Below are positions 1 to 5,522 of a stretch of 5,999 nt of DNA, piece after piece. Origin of the DNA: Methylococcaceae bacterium (GTDB lineage: Bacteria > Pseudomonadota > Gammaproteobacteria > Methylococcales > Methylococcaceae); the NCBI GenBank assembly GCA_012026715.1, contig VEPB01000196.1, positions 1-5,999 on the forward strand, given 5' to 3'. The notes under the pieces were generated by a model. That model made no database searches, was not told the DNA's origin, and saw nothing but the letters and a program-made list of their open reading frames with translations. Numbering within the stretch: position 1 is the first letter of the stretch; every line of letters starts with the position of its first letter. Position numbers and translations under genes: made by a program.

Positions 1-84
1 AAATTATTTGATCTGTCTGTTTAAGATCCAGAACACCTGCGTGCCCTGCCAAGACCGACTATTTTACAGATCCCATCCTAGCCG

Positions 85-113
85 TCAACGTGTTTTTATT
101 GATCCTTTATATT
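85..113 (+). promoter_or_regulatory. weak sigma-70-like promoter candidate
   Basis: TATATT at 108-113 matches the TATAAT -10 consensus at 5 of 6 bases. A poor -35 (TCAACG, 85-90, 3 of 6) lies at 17-base spacing. The surroundings (91-120) are T-rich, which suits a promoter. It would start transcription near 120 and leave a leader of about 65-70 bases before hslV. This is inferred from consensus only. Confidence 0.22.
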
Positions 114-137
114 CAATCATTTCCCGGCACACCTCGA

Positions 138-165
138 CCGGACAAACGGTGTAGAATCGCCATTT
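138..165 (+). promoter_or_regulatory. possible sigma-32 (heat-shock) promoter for hslV
   Basis: CGCCATTT at 158-165 is close to the sigma-32 -10 consensus CCCCATNT. CCGGACA at 138-144 is a poor match (4 of 7) to the -35 CTTGAAA, with a 13-base spacer that fits sigma-32. A sigma-70-like TAGAAT (152-157) abuts it but has no recognisable -35. In E. coli hslVU is a known sigma-32 operon, which makes a heat-shock promoter reasonable here. The weak -35 keeps confidence low. Confidence 0.3.
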
Positions 166-175
166 TCTTCTTCGC

Positions 176-178
176 GGA
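176..178 (+). promoter_or_regulatory. short Shine-Dalgarno-like GGA before hslV
   Basis: GGA at 176-178 ends 9 bases before the GTG at 188 and is the only purine core suitable as a ribosome-binding site there. It is weak, but it supports GTG 188 as the start, together with the conserved residues that follow that codon. Confidence 0.35.
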
Positions 179-187
179 ATATATAAA

Positions 188-751
188 GTGGAGCAATTTC
201 ACGGCACGACCATCGTCTCGGTCCGGCGTGGCGATTCAGTGGTCATCGGCGGCGACGGCCAGGTGACTCTTGGCAATACCGTCATGAAAGGCAATGCACG
301 CAAAGTAAGGCGGCTGTATCACGGCAGGGTTCTAGCCGGCTTTGCCGGCGCGACCGCCGACGCTTTCACTTTGTTCGAACGATTCGAAGGTCAGCTCGAA
401 AAGCAGCGGGGCAATCTCACCAAGGCAGCCGTAGAACTGGTCAAGGATTGGCGCACCGACCGCATGTTGCGCCGCCTCGAGGCGCTATTGGCGGTCGCCG
501 ACAGCAAGAGCTCCCTGATCATCTCCGGTACCGGTGACGTCATCGAGCCCGAGAATGGCCTGATCGCCATTGGTTCCGGCGGCCCCTTTGCCCAGGCTGC
601 GGCTCGCGCGTTGTGGGAGAATACCGCTTTGGCAGCCGGAGAAATCGTCGAGCGCGCCCTGCACATCGCCGCAGACATCTGCATTTACACCAACCACAAC
701 CTGACCATCGAAGCGCTGGACGGACAGCCTGAAGCGCCGGAACAGCCATGA
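188..751 (+). CDS. hslV: ATP-dependent protease subunit HslV (ClpQ)
   Basis: HslV is the proteolytic subunit of the cytoplasmic HslUV protease, a two-ring dodecamer of N-terminal-nucleophile threonine peptidases related to the proteasome beta subunit. The start is GTG at 188. The first six residues (MEQFHG) form a short propeptide, so the catalytic nucleophile is Thr7 in the family pattern TTIVSVRRG. Counting from Thr7 as 1, the expected Asp17 (D23), Lys33 (K39, in GNARKVRR) and Gly45 (G51, in AGFAG) are all present. The GSGG segment (about residues 128-131) also fits the family. At 187 residues it is slightly longer than E. coli HslV (176), because of the propeptide and a short polar C-terminal tail (DGQPEAPEQP). 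Its stop overlaps the hslU start by 4 bases (ATGA), suggesting translational coupling and matched subunit output. Identification is secure. Confidence 0.97.
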   Translation: MEQFHGTTIVSVRRGDSVVIGGDGQVTLGNTVMKGNARKVRRLYHGRVLAGFAGATADAFTLFERFEGQLEKQRGNLTKAAVELVKDWRTDRMLRRLEALLAVADSKSSLIISGTGDVIEPENGLIAIGSGGPFAQAAARALWENTALAAGEIVERALHIAADICIYTNHNLTIEALDGQPEAPEQP

Positions 752-2076
752 GCCAGATGACTCCACGCGAAATCGTCCACGAACTGGACAAGCACATCGT
801 CGGCCAGACCGCAGCCAAACGCGCGGTGGCCATCGCCTTGCGCAACCGTTGGCGGCGCAGCCGGGTCGACGAAGCCATGCGGGACGAGATCACGCCTAAG
901 AATATCCTGATGATCGGTCCCACCGGGGTCGGGAAAACCGAGATCGCTCGCCGTCTGGCCCGCTTGGCCCAGGCACCTTTTATCAAGGTGGAGGCGACCA
1001 AATTCACCGAGGTCGGCTATGTCGGCCGCGACGTCGAATCCATCGTTAGGGACCTGGTCGACGCCGCCGTCAAGCAAACCCGCCAGACCGAGATGACCAA
1101 GGTCGAATCCCGCGCCGAGCTGGCCGCCGAAGAACGCATCCTGGACGTGCTGCTACCAAGCGCCGAAGCCTGGTCCGACCATGACGTGGCCAAGGAAGAA
1201 TCCCCTACCCGCCAAAAGTTCAGGCAGAAGCTGCGCAACGGAGAACTCGACGACAAGGAGCTCGAGATCGAGGTTCAAGCCCAGCAGCTCGGCGTGGAAA
1301 TCATGGCTCCGCCCGGCATGGAAGAGATGAGCAGCCAACTGCAGAGCCTGTTCCAGAACATGGGCAGCAACCGCCGCCGCACCCGCAAGCTGAGGGTCAA
1401 GGACGCGCTCAAGCTGCTGCGCGAGGAAGAGGCCGCCAAGATGGTCAATGAGGAAGACATCAAGCTGCGGGCCGTGGAATCAGTGGAACAGAACGGCATC
1501 GTGTTTCTCGACGAGATCGATAAGATCTGCAAGCGCTCCGACTACGGCGGACCCGACGTGTCACGGGAAGGGGTTCAGCGGGATCTGCTGCCGCTGGTGG
1601 AAGGCTGCACCGTCAGCACCAAATACGGCATGATCCGCACCGACCATATTCTGTTCATCGCCTCCGGCGCCTTTCACTTATCCAAGCCGTCGGATCTGAT
1701 CCCAGAAATGCAGGGCCGGTTTCCCATCCGAGTCGAACTGGATGCCTTGAGCACCGAGGATTTCGTCCGCATCCTGACGGAGCCCGACGCGTCGCTGACC
1801 GAGCAATACGCCGCGCTGCTGGCTACTGAAGGCGTGATCCTGGAGTTCAAACCGGACGGACTATCCCGCATCGCCCAGATCAGCTTCGAGGTGAACGAGA
1901 AGACCGAGAACATCGGTGCCCGGCGCCTGCACACGGTGCTGGAACGGCTGCTCGAAACCCTGTCCTTCGCCGCGGCGGATCACGAGGGCGAAACCGTGAT
2001 CATCGACGCCGATTACGTTGACCGCCATCTGGGGGAACTGGCCAAGGACGAAGACCTCAGCCGCTACATCCTGTGA
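748..2076 (+). CDS. hslU: HslU (ClpY), AAA+ unfoldase of the HslUV protease
   Basis: HslU is a hexameric AAA+ ATPase that unfolds substrates and threads them into HslV. The 442 residues match the usual length (E. coli 443). Visible elements in order: N-terminal PREIVHELDKHIVGQ; Walker A GPTGVGKT at 57-64; pore loop GYVG at 90-93; an intermediate (I) domain at about 109-240, charged and helical; Walker B IVFLDEID at 251-258; a candidate arginine finger R324 in MQGRFPIR; sensor-2 GARR at 390-393. The C-terminus DLSRYIL is the family tail that docks into HslV and activates it. The ATG at 748 overlaps the hslV stop, and a weak GGA lies at 739-741. All catalytic motifs are intact and nothing is truncated. 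Likely co-transcribed with hslV. Confidence 0.98.
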   Translation: MSQMTPREIVHELDKHIVGQTAAKRAVAIALRNRWRRSRVDEAMRDEITPKNILMIGPTGVGKTEIARRLARLAQAPFIKVEATKFTEVGYVGRDVESIVRDLVDAAVKQTRQTEMTKVESRAELAAEERILDVLLPSAEAWSDHDVAKEESPTRQKFRQKLRNGELDDKELEIEVQAQQLGVEIMAPPGMEEMSSQLQSLFQNMGSNRRRTRKLRVKDALKLLREEEAAKMVNEEDIKLRAVESVEQNGIVFLDEIDKICKRSDYGGPDVSREGVQRDLLPLVEGCTVSTKYGMIRTDHILFIASGAFHLSKPSDLIPEMQGRFPIRVELDALSTEDFVRILTEPDASLTEQYAALLATEGVILEFKPDGLSRIAQISFEVNEKTENIGARRLHTVLERLLETLSFAAADHEGETVIIDADYVDRHLGELAKDEDLSRYIL

Positions 2077-2081
2077 CACCC

Positions 2082-2438
2082 ATGCCGACCCCGACCGACA
2101 TTCGCCTTCACCAGAAGTCCCGCATCCTGGAAGTGGTGTTCGACGACGGCAGCCGATTCGAGTTGCCCTGCGAATACCTGCGGGTCTATTCCCCGTCCGC
2201 CGAGGTCAAGGGACACGGTCCGGGGCAGGAAACCCTGCAGACCGGCAAGGAAGACGTCACCATCACCGACATCCGCCCGGTGGGCAACTATGCCATCTGC
2301 CCGACCTTCAGCGACGGCCACAACACCGGCATCTATTCCTGGGACGTGCTGTACGATCTGGGCCTGCACCGGAAAGAGCTGTGGGGCGAATATCTGCGCC
2401 GTCTGCAGGAAGCCGGCATTGCCCGCCGACCGGTTTGA
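2082..2438 (+). CDS. DUF971 / GBBH-like N-terminal domain protein
   Basis: This small single-domain protein (118 residues from ATG 2082) belongs to the DUF971 family, which resembles the N-terminal domain of gamma-butyrobetaine hydroxylase. Recognisable parts are TDIRLHQKSRILEV, LPCEYLRVYSPSAEV (about 28-42), VGNYAI (67-72) and FSDGHNTGIYSWDVL (76-90). Related domains also occur at the C-terminus of Mrp/HCF101-type iron-sulfur carriers; the function of stand-alone versions is not established. The residues aligned with the hydroxylase zinc-site Cys triad are SPSAE here, while the His (H80) remains, so zinc binding in the same way is doubtful. There is no signal peptide or membrane segment, so it is probably cytoplasmic. 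A GTG at 2073 in the same frame overlaps the hslU stop (GTGA) and would add three residues. I prefer the ATG because the family similarity begins just after it; neither start has a clear ribosome-binding site. Confidence 0.92.
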   Translation: MPTPTDIRLHQKSRILEVVFDDGSRFELPCEYLRVYSPSAEVKGHGPGQETLQTGKEDVTITDIRPVGNYAICPTFSDGHNTGIYSWDVLYDLGLHRKELWGEYLRRLQEAGIARRPV

Positions 2439-2465
2439 GCCATTCCATTATCTAGCGATTTCACC

Positions 2466-3212
2466 ATGACCCACGACAAAACCCACTTCGGCTTCCGCGA
2501 TGTCCCCGTCGGCGAGAAGGCCAATCTGGTCCGCAACGTGTTCGACTCGGTCGCCGACAAGTACGATCTGATGAACGACCTGATGTCTCTCGGCATCCAC
2601 CGCATCTGGAAACGCATCGCCATCCAGCTGAGCCACGTGCGCTACGGCGAATCGGTGCTCGACCTGGCTGGTGGCACCGGCGACATGACCGCCCTGTTCC
2701 AACAGCGGGTCGGCGCGGCCGGCCAGGTGGTCCTGTCAGACATCAACGCCGCCATGCTGAACCGGGGCCGCGACCGGCTGCTGGACGAAGGCGTCAGCGG
2801 CAATGTCAGCTACGCCCAGATCGACGCCGAAAAGCTACCATTCGCCGACAACCGCTTCGACTGCGTCTGCATCGCCTTCGGCCTGCGCAACGTCACCCGC
2901 AAGGAGGAAGCCTTGCAATCCATCCACCGGGTCCTGAAGCCGGGTGGTCGGATCATCATCCTGGAATTCTCCGAAGTACAAGGCGATCTTCTCAAGAAGG
3001 GCTACGACCTGTACTCCTTCAAACTGCTGCCCCTCATGGGCAAGCTGTTCGCCAACGACGCCGACAGTTACCGCTACCTGGCCGAGTCGATCCGCCTGCA
3101 CCCCAACCAGGAAAAGCTCAAATCGATGATGGAGCAGGCCGGCTTCGAGCGCTGCCAGTATTTCAACCTGACCCGCGGCATCGTTGCGGTCCATCGCGGC
3201 TACAAGCTCTAA
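2466..3212 (+). CDS. ubiE: UbiE, ubiquinone/menaquinone C-methyltransferase
   Basis: UbiE is a class I SAM-dependent methyltransferase that C-methylates the benzoquinol ring in ubiquinone synthesis, and demethylmenaquinol where menaquinone is made. The 248 residues match the family length. SAM-binding motif I is VLDLAGGTGD at 64-73, with the acidic residue after the next strand in VVLSDIN (88-93). The first UbiE family signature is present as YDLMNDLMSLGIHRIW (33-48), the second as RVLKPGGRIIILEFS (155-169). LPFADNRFD (124-132) and the AFGLRN segment (137-142) are also typical. The C-terminus ends in RGIVAVHRGYKL. The gap from the DUF971 gene is 27 bases and ubiJ follows after only 3, so it is operonic. 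No strong Shine-Dalgarno precedes ATG 2466. The sequence alone does not show whether this host makes menaquinone. Confidence 0.97.
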   Translation: MTHDKTHFGFRDVPVGEKANLVRNVFDSVADKYDLMNDLMSLGIHRIWKRIAIQLSHVRYGESVLDLAGGTGDMTALFQQRVGAAGQVVLSDINAAMLNRGRDRLLDEGVSGNVSYAQIDAEKLPFADNRFDCVCIAFGLRNVTRKEEALQSIHRVLKPGGRIIILEFSEVQGDLLKKGYDLYSFKLLPLMGKLFANDADSYRYLAESIRLHPNQEKLKSMMEQAGFERCQYFNLTRGIVAVHRGYKL

Positions 3213-3215
3213 GCC

Positions 3216-3851
3216 ATGATGCCCGCCGCACTTCCATTGGCAAGCCTATTCACCGGTTTGGTGGAACAAGCCCTGGAACGCTTCCTGGCGCTATCCCCCA
3301 ACCACCGTGAATTGCTGGCGCCACTGGCCGGCAAGCACATCGCCCTGAAGCTGCGCCATCCGGCGATGAACCTCCACCTGGTCCCCACCGACCGCAGCAT
3401 TCAATTCCACATCGACCTCGACGCCCCTATGGACGTGAGTCTGACCGGAACCTGGCTGGCCTTCGCGCGGATGGGACTGAGCGGCTCACCGCAGGCCAGC
3501 CTGTTCGGCGGCGCGGTGCGCATCGACGGCGACATGAAAGCCGCGCGCCAGTTCCAGAAGTTGTTCGAGCGTCTGGAAATCGATTGGGAAGGACTGCTGG
3601 CGAGGCAGGTCGGCATCGGAGCCGCGGCAGGCATCGTGGGTTGGGTGGAGGCCGGCAGACAATGGAGCAACGATGCCCTCACCGGGCTACGGCAGGATTG
3701 CGCCGAGTATCTCCAGGAGGAAACCCGTACCCTCCCGGCAGCCACGGAAGTCGACCGGCTCTGCCATGACGTGGACACCCTGCGGGCCGATGCCGACCGG
3801 CTGGAGGCCCGCATCGAAAGGCTCCGACGCAACCTGAATCCAGGGCCCTGA
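3216..3851 (+). CDS. ubiJ: UbiJ, SCP2-domain ubiquinone accessory factor
   Basis: UbiJ is a non-catalytic accessory protein of aerobic ubiquinone synthesis. In E. coli it works with UbiK in the cytoplasmic Ubi complex and binds hydrophobic intermediates through its SCP2 lipid-binding fold. This protein has 211 residues (E. coli about 201). The SCP2-like part spans roughly residues 15-118, with strands such as IQFHIDLD and LTGTWLAFARM and the typical end VRIDGDMKAARQFQKLF (101-117). The C-terminal part (about 177-207) is a highly charged heptad-like helix (VDRLCHDVDTLRADADRLEA and onward), a probable coiled coil for protein contacts. Position between ubiE and ubiB is the classic proteobacterial order and strengthens the call. 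Two tandem ATGs (3216 and 3219) make the start uncertain by one residue. Sequence conservation in this family is low, so the call rests on both fold pattern and context. Confidence 0.92.
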   Translation: MMPAALPLASLFTGLVEQALERFLALSPNHRELLAPLAGKHIALKLRHPAMNLHLVPTDRSIQFHIDLDAPMDVSLTGTWLAFARMGLSGSPQASLFGGAVRIDGDMKAARQFQKLFERLEIDWEGLLARQVGIGAAAGIVGWVEAGRQWSNDALTGLRQDCAEYLQEETRTLPAATEVDRLCHDVDTLRADADRLEARIERLRRNLNPGP

Positions 3852-3878
3852 GCGGGCATCTCTCTCCCGAAAACATCC

Positions 3879-5522
3879 ATGCGCATCGGCAGCTTCCGGC
3901 GTCTTCTGCACATCCAATGGGTCCTGGTGCGTCACGGCCTGGACGATCTGATCCTGGCGACCCATCTGTTCCGCCCGGTGCGTTTCCTCCAGGCAGTCAC
4001 CCCCGGTTACTGGAACCGCTCGCGCAATGCGCCACGCGGCGAACGCATCCGCCGCGCCCTGGAGGACCTGGGGCCAATCTTCGTCAAATTCGGCCAGACC
4101 TTGTCCACCCGCCGCGACCTGCTGCCCGAAGACGTGGCCGGAGAACTGGTGAAACTGCAGGACCGGGTGCCGCCCTTCGACGGTCGTCAAGCCCGCCTCA
4201 CCATCGAAAGGGCCCTCGGCCAGAGCGTCGCCGACCTGTTTGCCGAATTCGACGAAACCCCGCTTGCGTCCGCCTCCATCGCCCAAGTCCACCAGGCCCG
4301 GCTGCGCAGCGGAGAGGACGTGGTGGTCAAGGTGCTACGGCCTGACGTGGAAAAGCGCATCCGCTCCGACATCGGCCTGCTTTATGAACTGGCCAAGCTG
4401 GCCCGCCGGTTCTGGCCCGAGGCCCGCCGCCTGCGGCCGGTGGAAGTGGTCGCGGAATTCGAGAAGACCATCCTCGACGAACTCGACCTGGTGCGGGAAG
4501 CGGCCAACGCCACGGAAATCCGACGCCGCTTCGAGAACTCGGAAATGCTCTACATCCCGCGCATCCATTGGGAATACACCCGCCAGCCGGTGCTGGTGAT
4601 GGAGCGCATCCAGGGCATCCCGGTGGGCGACATCGCCCGGCTCAGGCGCGAGGGCGCGGACTTCAAGCTGCTGGCCCAGCGCGGGGTGGAGATCTTCTTC
4701 ACTCAAGTGTTCCGGGACAATTTTTTCCATGCCGACATGCATCCCGGCAACATCTTCGTGGCGCCGCCCGGTCGGTATCTGGCAGTGGACTTCGGCATCG
4801 TCGGCACCTTGTCGAAGGCGGATCAGCACTACGTCGCCGAAAACTTCCTGGCCTTCTTCAAGCGGGATTACCGCCGGGTGGCGGAGATGCACGTGGAGTC
4901 CGGCTGGGTGCCGCCCACCACGCGAGTGGAGGAGTTCGAATCGGCCATCCGCGCGGTGTGCGAACCTATCTTCGAAAAGCCGCTGAAGGAAATCTCCTAC
5001 GGCCACCTGCTACTGCGGCTGTTCCAGGTGGCCCGCCGCTTCGACATGGAGGTCCAACCGCAACTGGTGCTGCTGCAGAAGACTCTGCTCAACATCGAAG
5101 GACTGGGCCGCGACCTCTACCCCGAGCTGGATCTGTGGCAAACCGCCAAACCCTTCCTGGAAGACTGGTTCAAGGCCCAGGTCGGCCCCCAGATGGTCTA
5201 TCGAAAATTGCGTGGGCACGTTCCGGAGTGGGCGCGGCAGTGGCCGGAAATGCCGGGATTGGCGCACCAAGCGCTGGCCCGCGTCGCCCGTGGCGATCTG
5301 CACGTGCGGGTGGTTTCCGGAGAACTGGAGAACTTGCGGGCTGACTTGGCGCGCGGCCAACGCCGCCAGGTACTGGGGATGATGGCAGCGGGCCTGCTGA
5401 TCTCGGCGGCGATCCTGATTTCGCCCGATCACCCGGCATGGCTGCCGGCCGACCGGCTACCCGTCCTGGCCGGGTTGCTCGGCGGTCTCGGATTGGGACT
5501 TTTTGTTGCGGCGGCGCGTTGA
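3879..5522 (+). CDS. ubiB: UbiB, atypical kinase/ATPase of ubiquinone synthesis
   Basis: UbiB belongs to the ABC1/ADCK/UbiB atypical kinase family. It is a membrane-anchored ATPase needed for ubiquinone synthesis, thought to help extract or deliver hydrophobic intermediates rather than phosphorylate proteins. The 547 residues match E. coli (546). Family marks: KFGQ at 70-73 (KxGQ motif); alanine-rich loop LASASIAQVH at 129-138 replacing the usual glycine-rich loop; Lys151 in VVVKVLRP; ELD at 201-203 within ILDELDLVREAAN; HADMHPGN at 284-291 holding the catalytic-loop Asp286 and Asn291; DFG at 304-306. Two hydrophobic segments near the C-terminus (about 498-515 and 527-546) are probable membrane helices, as in the family. 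The ubiJ-ubiB gap is 27 bases. The last 66 bases, encoding the second membrane helix, overlap the convergent minus-strand gene. No terminator is evident after the stop. Confidence 0.97.
   Translation: MRIGSFRRLLHIQWVLVRHGLDDLILATHLFRPVRFLQAVTPGYWNRSRNAPRGERIRRALEDLGPIFVKFGQTLSTRRDLLPEDVAGELVKLQDRVPPFDGRQARLTIERALGQSVADLFAEFDETPLASASIAQVHQARLRSGEDVVVKVLRPDVEKRIRSDIGLLYELAKLARRFWPEARRLRPVEVVAEFEKTILDELDLVREAANATEIRRRFENSEMLYIPRIHWEYTRQPVLVMERIQGIPVGDIARLRREGADFKLLAQRGVEIFFTQVFRDNFFHADMHPGNIFVAPPGRYLAVDFGIVGTLSKADQHYVAENFLAFFKRDYRRVAEMHVESGWVPPTTRVEEFESAIRAVCEPIFEKPLKEISYGHLLLRLFQVARRFDMEVQPQLVLLQKTLLNIEGLGRDLYPELDLWQTAKPFLEDWFKAQVGPQMVYRKLRGHVPEWARQWPEMPGLAHQALARVARGDLHVRVVSGELENLRADLARGQRRQVLGMMAAGLLISAAILISPDHPAWLPADRLPVLAGLLGGLGLGLFVAAAR

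Larger units (their letters stand above)
1..187. other. AT-rich leader upstream of hslV, no gene seen
   Basis: This stretch is clearly richer in A and T than the coding DNA that follows. The + strand frame beginning at base 2 is open to a TAG at 152-154, but it has no ATG and its translation (rich in C, I, Y and R) resembles nothing I know. The + frame 1 stops at 22-24. Minus-strand ATGs at 74-76, 118-120 and 161-163 all meet stops within a few codons. The most likely role is the promoter and 5' untranslated region of the hslV operon. A GATCTGT (10-16) / ACAGATC (66-72) inverted repeat is present, but its 49-base gap makes a terminator unlikely. Confidence 0.6.

Noticed and set aside
10..72. 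Inverted repeat GATCTGT / ACAGATC as a terminator or operator
   Set aside because: The arms are 7 bases with a 49-base gap and no T tract; likely chance.
2..154. Open + frame in the leader that could be the tail of an upstream gene
   Set aside because: About 50 codons without a stop can occur by chance; the translation is unlike any family I know and the base composition differs from the neighbouring genes.
2419..2454. Possible promoter before ubiE (TTGCCC at 2419, TATCTA at 2449)
   Set aside because: The spacing of 24 bases is too long for a normal sigma-70 promoter and no better -35 is present.
2018..2455. + strand alternate frame over the hslU end and the DUF971 gene (145 codons)
   Set aside because: Overlaps conserved sequence of both genes in another frame, with Arg/Pro/His-rich shadow composition.
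3687..4292. Minus-strand open frame across the ubiJ-ubiB junction (201 codons)
   Set aside because: Antisense to two well-supported genes, with no recognisable domain; explained by GC-rich codon bias.
4335..5006. Long minus-strand open frame inside ubiB (223 codons)
   Set aside because: Lies fully antisense to a motif-complete ubiB; His-rich composition is typical of a reverse-strand shadow in GC-rich DNA.
4568..5344. + strand alternate frame inside ubiB (258 codons)
   Set aside because: G/R/A/P-rich frame-shifted reading of ubiB, whose own frame carries all kinase-like motifs.
5444..5457. GC-rich hairpin GCCGG-CCGA-CCGGC right after the minus-strand stop, as a terminator
   Set aside because: Stem is only 5 pairs, has no following U tract on the minus strand, and lies in ubiB coding sequence.
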